From Carnegiea gigantea (Eukaryota; Streptophyta; Magnoliopsida; Caryophyllales; Cactaceae), in NCBI GenBank assembly GCA_029747015.1, contig JAKOGI010000437.1, positions 1-64,000 of the forward strand: a stretch of DNA of 64,000 nt. Direction: 5' to 3'. Of the stretch, positions 10,560 to 21,330 are shown piece by piece; within the stretch, counting starts at the first letter, position 1, and each line of letters opens with the position of its first letter. The notes beneath the pieces are model-generated. The model made no database searches. It worked only from the letters and a program-made list of their open reading frames with translations, and was not told where the DNA came from. Both the position numbers and the translations under genes were made by a program.

Positions 10560-13500
10560 AAATTCTTCATTTGATAGCAGGGAATGCCAACACCCGCAGT
10601 TCAAAGTTGATTTTTCAATGCTGAATTTTCTGGGTTCATTTTCATTCTCTTTGATTCAAGGTCGTCTCTCTATCTCTCTCGAATCAACCCTCATATCCTT
10701 GAATTTGATTTGATCATTCACTCTTGCACATTTCTATAATTTTCGGTGCTGACAGATTCAAAATGCTATTGGGTAATGTTGATTGACCGGATTTCGTGTT
10801 TAATATTTCAGGTTTTTAGATATCTGATTGTTTGTGCCCAATCAATTGGTGTTCGAGCTTGATTGATTGGAGTTTCTCATAACCTCGGCGATTTAGGGTT
10901 CAGGGTAATGAAGTTCAAATTCAATCCTAGATTGATTTAGTTTTGTTTCATGCCATCTGGATGTTTATTATGACCTTCCCCATGCTAACCCTTCTCGTTT
11001 GTGTCTGATTTCTATTTTTAGTTCTGATTCATGTTGCCTGACCTAATTAGGCTTCATTAGAATCATCTCTGAAATCCACTGGAATATTTGACACCCGAAA
11101 TTCATGTCTTTTTGGAGGATTATGTGGTGTTGGTTGTCATTTTGTTTTTTGACCCAATTAATTCATGGTAATTGTTGTGATTGCCCTAATTTTCTGATTC
11201 AATTCCAATCCTTCTTCTGTTTACAAAAACAAGTACGAAAATTGGTGACTATGTCTTCAATCTGGGCCCCTGGAATAATGTGTCACACTATCATTGTGAA
11301 CTGGTTTCCAAGAAAGAAGTGTTATCAAGTATCTTGTTTGTTGCTTGGTTTCATACTGGAAGAGTAGAATTCTACTGCCAAACAGAAGAAAATGAGTGCC
11401 GTTCATTAAACGTGCTGGAAGTAGTCAGGACACACTTTTCCTTGTTGAATATAGGCTTTGCTAGACTCTGCTTGTTTCCCTCTTATAGCTGAAGCTAGTG
11501 CTATAGCTTAGCAAAGCTGACCCGACACAAAAACCAACCCAAAACGGACACAAAGTTAACTAAGTTTGGGTACGAATTTTCAACCATTTTATTAAATGGG
11601 TTGATACGTTCAACCCTTTTAATTAAATGGATTAGGTTCAGGTCGAAATTCTCGACAAGAAAAAGTACCTATTTAACCCATTTAGTTAAATGAGTTAAAC
11701 AAGTCAACTCATTTTCGCATTTATCATTTATCCGTTTACCTTTTTATTAGATAATTAAGAATACAAATTTTAAAATAAATATAATATGAATTATGATGAA
11801 TGGAGGGAGTTTTAGAGAGTAATTGCTTAATGTGATGTGTAACCTTAATTTTTAATGCTATATGTAATTAAGTATTAGTTGAAAATATTAAATGAGTAAA
11901 TGGGTAATTAGGTGACTAAATTCTACTTGTTTATCTTAAACGTGTTAAGTAGGTCAATCCGTTTAAATATTAAATGGGTATAGGTCAAAGTTTTGAACCC
12001 GTTTAATAAACGGGTTAGGTTAAGGTAATCAGGTGGAGGGATTCTCAACCCATTTAAGTTCAATACGAACACGAATCCGACCTGACCTGACCTATTTCTC
12101 AGCTCTAGCTAGTCCGTGATGTTTGAGTCTTGTCTTGGTTTTCACCTTTTTTTCCACCCCTTCAATTTAGCTTCCCCCCCCCCCCCCCACAAAAAGGGGG
12201 CTGTGGTTTGGAAGCCAGTGAGCATCCTTTATTATTGGGCGCTCTAGAACAGGTTAGATGAGAAGTTGATAACCACTCCTTCCTACGGCCCCCTTCAAAG
12301 TGCAGCCCTATATTGCTCGTGTTTGTCTAGGCACATTAGTAGTGATAAATCACATGGAGAACCTTGAATCATAGTCTCACAGGATTCAAACTTCAAAGGT
12401 CGTGGGCTTACACCATCAATTTTCAAGGCTGATATGAAGTTAACAAAGAGAAGAACGAAGGGGTCATGACTCATGAAGCAGACACAGTTCTGAGTGGCTC
12501 TTGCTAATTGCTATGCCAAGGCTCACAGGTCTTGCTGTTGAAGGCCTGTGGACTGCAAGGCCAACTGTAGTGTTACCCTTCCCACTTTCCAGGATGTGCA
12601 ATGTAGTTCACGATGTCAACAAGTCATATGTAGTTCAGTATGCCAGAGGCGAGTCCACATGTATGTGCAACTCCCTAACAAGAGAAGTAGAGGACACTTT
12701 TCGGAAAATATTCTTTTGCTCTAGTCCTCTTATGTTAATGCAAGGTTGAAAATTTCTTCAGTAACTCTTCCACCCTACAGTGGACAAGAATCCTATCCTT
12801 TCTGGCCTCGTGAAATTGTTGGCCTTGTTTTTTTATTTGGTGATGCTATTGCCTTCAGCTGGTGTTATGTATCTAAAATTAACAAGAGGGGTTTTTTGCA
12901 TGCTCACCTAGCCTTCAATAATGGACACCAAGATCAACCAAATTACCAAAACTTGTACTTTTTGTGTCTCTGTGCGTTCTCTTTTTTTTTGGGGGGGGGG
13001 GGTAATGGGTAGCTGGATTTGAACTCTAACCTGGCTACACGAATTTTGGCACTTTAATTATTACATCCTGACCTATTACTGGGAATCCTCAAATCTTTGC
13101 TGTCCATATTGCAATCTGTGATGAGTTGCGTACTGCAAAAACGATCAGATTGTAAACTAGACTGATTTAGTCTAAATGCTCACACAGTGATTACCTCCTT
13201 CATGATCTGGTAATATAGTTATTTATTTTGTATGCCATCGCTAATTGATATTTATATAAAAGTGACAGGAAGTTTGAAAGGCTTAATCCCCTTCCACCCT
13301 ACCAAGTCCACCTGTTGGCTTGAACAAATTTAGGGGCTGTGAGTGGATCTTGGTAGCTGGTTACAACATGGAGGACATCTTGATATAAGTTGCCATAAAA
13401 TGTTACTGATGTGTCTAGCCTCCCAGACTTTCTTGTCTTCTAGAGGAGTCTGTTATGGAAGCTTCAGGAGAATAGCAAGCGTTCGTTTTAGAATTTCACC

Positions 13501-15124
13501 TTTTGGATTGACTTTCATAGGATTTAGCTGAATCCATGTCAATAAAATACGATTATCAAGTTTATATCTATTGAAGTAGATACCCCCCACCCCCATAGTT
13601 ATCTTGTGACCATGTTCTGAAATTTGCAGTTATTGCTTGCTGCAAGACCGACCAGCTAGCTATCAATATGAAACATTCTGTAGCAAGTTTGGAAAGAGAA
13701 GATGCCCATAAAACAGATACGTCTTTTGTAATATGAACTTGAAATAGTGAAAGATTATACAAACTAAGGGGCAGTGTTGCCCTTGAGGAAATTCTTGTTT
13801 TGTGGCAACTTCATATTTGTTGGAACATTTTCATTTGAGTTCGTTTCAAATGATTTCAACTTGGCATAAATGTTTTCTGAAAATTTTCCCTAAATCTATT
13901 GTGTGTCAATATTTAATGCTTCTACTGTGTAGCTTGTTTCAAAACTCAACTTAATATAAAATGTTTTTTGGAATTTCTTTGAGGGTTTCCTGGAATTATT
14001 CTGCGTGCTTGTAGAAATGTTTGCATACTACATTTGGATCTTCTCAAACCCTCTGGTAGCGGGACCTACACTGGGAGGAGTTGTTGTATTTGATGTATTC
14101 TATGTAAAAGGTAGGGTCTAGGACATGCCAGGTTCAGTTGACCCCTTCCTTGGGGATGAAATTTTTTTAATTCTAGCATGCTTTCCAGAGATATTATAGG
14201 TTGCCATGATGGATTACTGCAGCTCCCCACTCCCCGGGCCTAGTGCTTTTCTAACTGGTTAAGTAAATAGGTTGGGGTTAACATTGGCCCCCCCGGGGGG
14301 GGGGGTGTTCAGCCCAACCAGGCACGATGGAAACTGGACCTATGAATAATGAGGCCCACAAGGGGGCAAATTATTATCTAAATGGAAACTCTTTTGACTG
14401 TAATTTTAGGAAAAGAAGTCATCTTTGTTGGAAAAGAGAAACCAGGCAAAGAATGCCCCTTGAGACTTGAGTCACTTGACTCATGTTTTTTATGAAATAC
14501 TGCTTCTGTGGAGTCCCTCTACCTTTTTTTTTTTGGGTGTTTTGGTTTGCGGGTAAGGATGTCCCGCATCATAGCCGTTGGGAAAAGTCAACCCTTTTTT
14601 ATCCATATGATGAACTTTCTGGGTAGCCTGAACTCCGTGTTGGAACCCTAAGTACTTAAGCTAGTGTAACTAAGTAGTGAACCGCGTTGCCGTGCCATGA
14701 TCCACACCCTAGTGATTAGTGTGTTTGCTTTTCGCCAAAAGCATCTTGGTCTTTGTAAATCCTCATTTAACTCAATAAGTAATTTTACACTTCCAGCATT
14801 TTAGATTGTCATTTCATATATGTTTGTTATCCAGAACTACATAATTCATTGTTGCATTGCCAGTTTCTTTTGCTGCGTGTGATCCTCTTGAGTTGGAGGA
14901 AGGTATTTGGTGTTCAAATTTGAAGAGGAATTTGTCCAGTCAATGAGATTTGACACTCTGTTCGCTAATACTCTATTTCTTTGCTCCTGCATCTTAACCC
15001 TTAACTTTTGTATTATTTTGGAGAGGACTTTGTTCCCTCATTTCATTAAACATATTTCAATACTGAGTAGTACTCTGTTCATGTATCACTATTTTGAGTT
15101 TCAATTTGTTACTTATGCTTCTAG
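10560..15124 (+). other. 5' UTR and long UTR intron of the RING gene (model)
   Basis: From about 10590 to 10920 the sequence is CT-rich and contains GCGATTTAGGGTTCAGGG, typical of a plant 5' leader. The intron acceptor is well defined: ACTTATGCTTCTAG ends at 15124 and the coding ATG starts at 15125. The donor is not certain; candidates lie between about 10830 and 10915. The intron would be about 4.2 kb and holds a repeat-like insertion (11504-12110), several C/G homopolymer runs and only chance ORFs. Confidence 0.55.
11504..12110. repeat. Repeat-like insertion in the RING 5' UTR intron
   Basis: This segment repeats motifs such as AAATGGGTT and GGGTTAGGTT and their complements, unlike the DNA around it. 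Its ends are weakly inverted (AGCTTAGCAAAGCTGACC near 11504 against AGCTGAGAAATAGGTCAGG read inward from 12108). This resembles non-autonomous hAT-type elements, but I found no matching target-site duplication. Confidence 0.35.
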
Positions 15125-16678
15125 ATGGATGGAGACTTGCAGAATGTTTCGCAGCATTTGTCTCGTGCTGATTTGAACGATCACATTAATAATGACTTGA
15201 CTATGGACCATGTAGACATGCCTGCGGCATGTGGTCTCTGTGGAAGATCTGTTCCATTGGAGGCCGACACTAGCAGCTATATCCGAAGTCTCAGCATATG
15301 TGGTGATTGTAAATTTCTATTGCTCGAAGATTTTGGCACCCCATCACGTTATTCTTACCATAGAAGGCTGCAGAGGAGGAGGAGGAGGTCAACTTATGGC
15401 AGTTCTGGGTCAATTGAAGATCTTTTCTCACAGCAGTTCTCACAGATTATTAATCTAGCAAGGCACATTGAACCTGAGCATGAAGATCTTTCCAGAGATA
15501 CTGATCCTAACCCAAGTTTCTTGCAACCACCCAGCTTGCTTACTACCCCAGATGGTTCCAGACGATGGCAGAGGGTAACATCTGACGCAGAAAGTGATGG
15601 TTTTAACTCAGATTCATTTTATGGAGAGAGTGAATCAAATGTCAGCTTTAGTGCGTATAGGATTTCTCATGTTGATAGTGATGCTGCATCTTTTATTGCT
15701 TACGGAGGTGACTCAGATGCTTCTGTTGATGCGCCTCCTTTCTTTAGTACAGACATATTTGCCCAATCTATGGAAAGAAGTGATGTTGATAGTGATTCCG
15801 ATATTGATCCAATGCACGCTGGTGCTGTGCGGTGGAGTTCTGATGATCATGAAGATGTAGAGGATGACAATCCGTGGGGAGTAGATGCTGAAGAGACTGC
15901 AGTTTTGCTTGCTGAAACTGGTGCTTATGTCAGAAGGAATGATCTTAGACACAGGACTGCATATTCTCCTTATCTTGCTAACCCAGGGGACTATCTTGAT
16001 GCTCGAGGCTTTGAAGAGTTTCTGGAGCATCTTGCCCAAGATGACACTTCAAGACGAGGAGCACCTCCTGCTGCCGCATCTTTTGTTGATAGTCTTCCCC
16101 TCATGGTAATTTCCGAGGAGCATCAGAAATCTGAGGGTTTGGCATGTGCAATCTGCAAAGATTTACTCACAATTGGCACTGAAGTGAATCGACTTCCCTG
16201 CCTTCATCTCTATCATCCATCATGCATATTGCCATGGTTGAGTGCACGGAACTCTTGCCCCCTTTGTCGATATGAACTCCCAACTGATGACATAGATTAT
16301 GAGCTAGAAAAGCACAATGGTGATAGAATGATTATCACCCAACTTCAGCAGCAGGATGGCGTAGATGATAGTTCTTCGGTTACTAGTGATGCAAGTGAAA
16401 TGAATTATTCTCAAGAACTTGGGAACATGTTGGGAAATGAAGGAATTGCTGCAAATTTGTCACACAATGATGGCAGCAGGGGAAGATGGTTATTCCTTGC
16501 AGCTGCCCCCCTTGTTGGCCTCATGGGCGTAGTTTTGGTGGTGTGGTTGGGCAACTCTTTTACTGGAGGAATACATCACGCTGGGCCACACAACTTGCAT
16601 CGTCCGCATCCTCAGCGCATCCACACATCTGACTCAGGTTCGCGCAACCAGCGGGTAAGGAGGTGGTGGTGGTTTTAG
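15125..16678 (+). CDS. RING-H2 E3 ubiquitin ligase, membrane-anchored, 517 aa
   Basis: A single coding exon. The protein has a canonical RING-H2 finger with ligands C341, C344, C359, H361, H364, C367, C378 and C381, preceded by the EGLACAICKD signature. RING-H2 proteins bind an E2 enzyme and pass ubiquitin to substrates; the substrate here is unknown. An N-terminal CxxC pair (C36/C39 with C59/C62) may bind a second zinc. An arginine run lies at 84-88 and a long acidic, serine-rich middle at about 150-255. A hydrophobic segment at about 455-476 (LFLAAAPLVGLMGVVLVVWL) is a likely membrane span, followed by a basic tail ending in WWWF. The start is the first ATG and directly follows the intron acceptor. 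Overlapping ORFs in other frames are shadows. The assignment is firm at family level; I cannot name the orthologue. Confidence 0.93.
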   Translation: MDGDLQNVSQHLSRADLNDHINNDLTMDHVDMPAACGLCGRSVPLEADTSSYIRSLSICGDCKFLLLEDFGTPSRYSYHRRLQRRRRRSTYGSSGSIEDLFSQQFSQIINLARHIEPEHEDLSRDTDPNPSFLQPPSLLTTPDGSRRWQRVTSDAESDGFNSDSFYGESESNVSFSAYRISHVDSDAASFIAYGGDSDASVDAPPFFSTDIFAQSMERSDVDSDSDIDPMHAGAVRWSSDDHEDVEDDNPWGVDAEETAVLLAETGAYVRRNDLRHRTAYSPYLANPGDYLDARGFEEFLEHLAQDDTSRRGAPPAAASFVDSLPLMVISEEHQKSEGLACAICKDLLTIGTEVNRLPCLHLYHPSCILPWLSARNSCPLCRYELPTDDIDYELEKHNGDRMIITQLQQQDGVDDSSSVTSDASEMNYSQELGNMLGNEGIAANLSHNDGSRGRWLFLAAAPLVGLMGVVLVVWLGNSFTGGIHHAGPHNLHRPHPQRIHTSDSGSRNQRVRRWWWF

Positions 16679-17860
16679 TTGTTTTTGTCTTAGGTTTGAT
16701 AATGAACCAGCAACTAGTGTTTTTTCACAAGCGGCTACATGGGTCTTTAGGACCAGAAATGTGGATGGGGAATTGACATCTGGTCCATTTATCAGCTTTC
16801 TTTAATTATGAGCCTACCATTTTCTTGGTTGTGAAGTTTGGAGGCTGTGAATACTAGGGTAATTTGCTGGCCGAGTTTCCAAAACCAGTGATGCGATGCT
16901 GCCGGCAGTATTCGCGTTATATTCTTCACTTGGGAGCTTTTATGATGGGAATGGTCCTTGTGCAAGGGTGGATTCTGCATTGAGCGGTTCGATGTTTAGT
17001 CAGCTAAGCTTGGGTTTTCGGATATGGTACTGACTTTGAAACTCATTGGAGCCTGTATAGACTGATTCTGCTTAGTGAATTTGAGTTTTTATTCATGCTC
17101 CTTTGGTTCGACTTTTTATTGACTGGTGTGCTGCGCAAACTGTCTCAAAATTCACGTTACCTAAAGGTCTGAAGCCTCTTATGCAGTGCGTCTCATAGTG
17201 ATCGTCTATGCTGCGTAGGCTTCTCTCTGTGTGAGTTGTGTCGTTTCTCAATGAACTATGCATGTGAAGGAATAAGTTGTGGGAAGTGGTAGGGTCTTTC
17301 AAATAGGAGGTGAAGCATTCAAATTCCAAGTGAGTATTCCTTTCCCTCCCTATCATCACCCTACAGGCCTAGGTAAGATTAGACCGGCGAAACTGAGCCG
17401 AAACTAAACTGAATAATCTTAGCCTATCTTAGAATTGACATTCGGAATAAGTTGGCTGGTTTCAAATGCGAATGAGTCTTAATCTGAAATTTGAATGTGA
17501 TTGAGACGCTGAGTGAGTCAACTTTCATTGTCAAAGTCGCTTTTATTTGCAAGACAATTTTATTGGCCCAAATATCAATTATTTCGAATTGAACTTAAAC
17601 TGAAATCGACCCAATTCAAATCGGATCCAAATCAAATCCCCTGTCCCGCCAAACACGGCCTGTCTCGAGATCGAATCATACCCAGGGTTCACGGAATCAG
17701 CAAGGAGAGAGGGGAGCGGGTAGTTTGAGAATTAACAACACAACTGGATGAATGTTTATGTAATTTTGAGGTCTAATTTCAGGTTAAAGTGGAACAATAG
17801 GATGCAACTACAATCACAACAGGAAAGAACAGAAAACAGATTTAACACTACTAATTACTA
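16679..17860. other. Convergent intergenic region (3' UTRs)
   Basis: It lies between the 3' ends of the RING gene (+) and the CML gene (-). It probably holds both 3' UTRs. No strong AATAAA signal stands out and no other gene is visible. Confidence 0.5.
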
Positions 17861-18526
17861 CTAAGATGAAGCAGTGGCAAGAACAGAGCGAAGCATCATA
17901 TCTTTGAATTCGAAGAAATCAACACGACCATCGTGATTTAGATCAAACGACGAGATCATGAGCTGAATTTGGCGAAGCTCCTGATTGGCTTCAGGCAATC
18001 CCAACTTAGACAACACCGTCTGCAACTCCATGGCAGAGATGTATCCATCTCCATCCTGATCGAACACCTTGAACGCCTCCGTCAGATCCGACTCAATCAC
18101 CTCCTTGTCGTCCAAATTCGCCGCATCAACCAAGTCATCATGATCATCATCTTCATCACCAGGATGTCCATCGACGCAGTCGAAGAAGGTATCATTCAGC
18201 GACTTGTGAAGCGCTTCGAAATCAGAATACGCAAGACCATCTAATCCAGGCCGGATGAAGGAGGTGATGATGGATCTGAGCTCGGAATGTTCGGCTTCGA
18301 GGCCGAGAAGAAACAGCGCTTGGCTGATCTCCTCGACGGTGATTACGCCATCGCCATTTTTGTCGAAGAGGTCGAATACTCGTCGGAGTCGCAGCGAATT
18401 CAGGCTAGGACTACGAAGGCTGAAACTCGATGAACTCCTCCTGCTCAGACTGGCGCTCAGCTTCTTCCGCTGCTGGTGTTCTTCATCCATGGCCGCATCT
18501 TTAATATTAGCTCTGCTCTCCACCAT
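17861..18526 (-). CDS. CML42: Calmodulin-like EF-hand protein, CML42/43 type, 221 aa
   Basis: An intronless Ca2+ sensor. Three EF-hand loops are canonical: residues 55-66 (DKNGDGVITVEE), 156-167 (DQDGDGYISAME) and 195-206 (DLNHDGRVDFFE). A fourth position at about 91-104 keeps the helices but lacks the acidic loop ligands, so it is probably silent. Upstream, the serine/arginine stretch and the LRSPSLNSLRLRRVFDLFD block are typical of the CML42/CML43 group. An acidic linker (about 120-142, EDDDHDD) separates the two lobes. Such proteins change shape on Ca2+ binding and relay stress or developmental signals; no enzyme domain is present. The first ATG is used; a second one at residue 13 would shorten the N terminus. 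The CML42-type call rests on overall resemblance, not a tree. Confidence 0.93.
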   Translation of the reverse strand: MVESRANIKDAAMDEEHQQRKKLSASLSRRSSSSFSLRSPSLNSLRLRRVFDLFDKNGDGVITVEEISQALFLLGLEAEHSELRSIITSFIRPGLDGLAYSDFEALHKSLNDTFFDCVDGHPGDEDDDHDDLVDAANLDDKEVIESDLTEAFKVFDQDGDGYISAMELQTVLSKLGLPEANQELRQIQLMISSFDLNHDGRVDFFEFKDMMLRSVLATASS

Positions 18527-19980
18527 GATCGATTAGTAGGTATGTTGCTTCGTTCTCTGGCTCTACTTTTTTCGATCTGGATCGTGATTGTGTGATGATG
18601 ATGATGATGAATGGGGGGTATATGATAAGATTAAAGTTGAACGCGGTGTTGAATTTAGACGAGTACAAGTTGAACCCACGATGGAGGAAAATACTAAAAT
18701 CGTTTCATTGGAGAGAGAGGGGGAGAGAGAGTCTAGAGGGAGAAGGGTAGAAGACCACGCGGGTTTAATTTGACCATGGAAGTGCAATGCGCTTCCTCCT
18801 GTTGAATCAGCCGTTGACCCCACGCGCCTGTCCTTTTCGAATACCTTTTTCTTTAAAAATTCCTCTTTTTGTCCTCATCTACGATTTTTCCTACCTGCTG
18901 CAAATTATCATTTTTGCCTGTATTTTTTTAAAATAATTATTTCTTCGGTGCTGGTAAATATACCTGTGATTGACGCGTTGAACGTCAGTTCATTGGTATG
19001 TTTAATTTTTGTAATAATTACCACCCTTTTACAACTCAATTATACTATTTTTTAGAAATTCAATACATAATAAATAATTTTTTAATTCAACTCAAATACT
19101 TAAAAAGTATTTTGTATTAAGATGTTTATCATTTTACAATAATATTTGACCGTTAGGACAAAAATACTTGTATTGTATGTTATGTATCTTTCAACTTGCA
19201 GTTACAGTAATAGTCAGAAGCCTTAACTATTTACATAGAAAGTATTCTAGAAGATAAATTCATTATTTGGGAAATGACTATTTACGCCTCTCTCCACCCA
19301 CACGCCCCATTGGACACCTGATAGTCATATTATCGAAGCCTGATGAGATGAAATATTTATAACTCAAAAAAAATATATATATAGCCGTTTATTACAATTA
19401 ACAGATGCATAAGGTAACTAAGTAAGCTACAAAATAAGACTATACTACACATAAATATTCTCAAATATTATTACATCATAAATCGAACAATATTAAAATT
19501 CGGACAAAAAATTGATGATCGTTTTTTGTTTTTTCAGGTTGAACAAATTTGGATATTTAGAACGAATATATTTTTGGCAGCACTTAAGTCGTGATAGCAA
19601 GGGTCATTCAGTCGAATGAGTCTAGTGCAGAGGCAGCTAAAACTTTCAACCCCGGCCCCCCGCCCCCACACCCCCCAAAAACAAAAATCAGGACCGATAA
19701 GGTAAAAAAACTGGTCACAAATATCTCCATAGGTGGTAGGCCTTCAAAATCACCTTTAATGTTTGTGCTTCCTCCACTGCTGCTTGACGAGAGAGAGCAC
19801 TATCATATGCAAAAGGTGGAGCGCCAACACTTGATGCCTCTGTGCACAGCTTTTCACCTGTATTCCCATGCTCACTTCTGAACCAAACAAAACAAGCCTA
19901 CACACAGGATGAACAAAGAACGGAACACGCAATTAGATGGTCTCTTACTCGATTATTATTTTGGTAGAACAAGGTTTGTT
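18527..19980. other. CML gene upstream region; no further gene
   Basis: 18527-18840 is the likely 5' UTR and promoter of the CML gene (read leftward) and contains GA-rich blocks. Beyond that it is AT-rich, with part of a dispersed repeat at 19480-19565. Small ORFs here show no domain. Confidence 0.4.
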
Positions 19981-20365
19981 TCCAAAGAGAGATATAATTG
20001 AGTCGAGCTGAGATAGGCTTGGGCAGATAAAAGCTCTGCTCGACCTGAAGCTTGCCGAATCTGTAAAGTTTAGGCTTGGGTTCAAGCTCGGACACACTTT
20101 ACTCGGCTTGGCTCAGTTCAGTTTTTTTACGAATTTTTTTTTTTCAAATTCAAGGGTACCATTCAGCCTAAATTTTTTTGCATTGGACAAATACAGGAAA
20201 TAAGGATTGGAATATAATTTTACTAACCTTAATAGTAATTTCATGCTCTCCACACAAGTGCATAAAAAATACAACTTCGGGCTCAGGTCACGCTCAGTAA
20301 GTTTCTGAGTCAACTTGGACTTGGTTCAAGCCAGGTCTTGGCTCGAGCCTACTGCGAGCATGCTT
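19981..20365. repeat. GAGC/GCTC-rich dispersed repeat
   Basis: Frequent GAGCTGAG, GGCTTGGG, CTCGGC and GGCTCGAGCC steps resemble the 'gctcgagct' families common in plant genomes, often hAT-like MITEs. I could not define TIRs or a target-site duplication. Confidence 0.35.
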
Positions 20366-20569
20366 AATTAGTTAATTTTGTTACAATCCCGTATCTCCAC
20401 GCAATAGCGTATTATATAAGCCAAAACGAGGGAGAAAAACTTTCCTATTCCCGTATTCCTATCTCTTGAATTTCATTCGAAGACAAGATAAATTTTCTAA
20501 AACACTAGATTGAATCTTTAAATTTAAATAATAGGCTTCTTGTGATTCTGACGGTCCACAATGTTCCAG

Positions 20570-21330
20570 AATTAATTTTTTAATTTATTTACCCTAAATT
20601 CGCACAAATGAAGAAGATAACTTGCCAGATATCATACATCTGATTTTGAGCTTCCCTTGAGCATTTTAACTTGAAGGTTAACGTTTAATCAAAATGCATA
20701 GCCTCAAATTTGATCAAAATTACTAGTGTAAGCTTTATAACCTCTGATTTAAAATAAGTATAACCCATTGTTAACCGCTTCTTCTTGGATAACTAATATG
20801 GGCCAACAACTCTCTAATACAACATTCATCTCAAGTAAGCACAATCTGCCGTAACATTTTATGTGCTTATCAGATCAACATTCCTAAAAAGATCAAATAG
20901 TTAGCGAGCAAATATTGTAGTCTCGCAAAAGATGAATGTGATGTCAAATTGACATTCTTGACACCCATCTCACTAAAATAAGTCTCAAATGTAGTGGTGA
21001 ATTCCCCACACTGAAATTTCTCTTAAATGCACCTGACTTCACTCTAGGATTAGAGGTGATTGCACATACACTAACACTATTAAACCCCCACCTCCCCCCT
21101 CTTTCCGAAACACCAAACAAAGCAAGAACAGGAAAAGGGAGGTTAGGAGATTCCTTCTTTTTTGGCTTCACCTAATGGTATATAGTACAATAATTTTGTG
21201 GTAATTGCATTTACCATTTGCATATATAGGAGCAAAATAAAATCAGAAAAGCATCATCATAAAACAGCAAACATGAAAATGCCAAAACTGCCTAAATTTA
21301 ATGCTCTTAGAACTTGTGCATACGACAGTC
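20570..21330 (-). pseudogene. Degraded partial duplicate of CDKB1 3' region
   Basis: 20623-20700 resembles the CDKB1 3' flank at 23485-23565 (CAGATAT, TTTTGAGC, GAGCATTTTAA, GAAGGTTAA in order). 20805-20985 resembles CDKB1 intron 5 at 30565-30755 (GGGCCAACAACT, CAGATCA, AGATGAATG, TTCTTGACAC). 20985-21325 resembles 31360-31860 (CTCTTAAATGCAC, TTCCTTCTTT, GCCAATTGCATTTA-like). Exon 6 itself is missing, and about 600 bp present in the intron copy (30760-31355) is absent here. It is non-coding, in the same orientation as CDKB1, and 2.4 kb beyond its stop codon. Confidence 0.6.

Noticed and set aside
15231..16109. Overlapping ORFs inside the RING gene on both strands
   Set aside because: Shadows of the 517-codon frame; composition driven by its acidic and serine-rich codons.
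17969..18536. Plus-strand ORFs over the CML gene
   Set aside because: Antisense shadows of a well-supported EF-hand gene.
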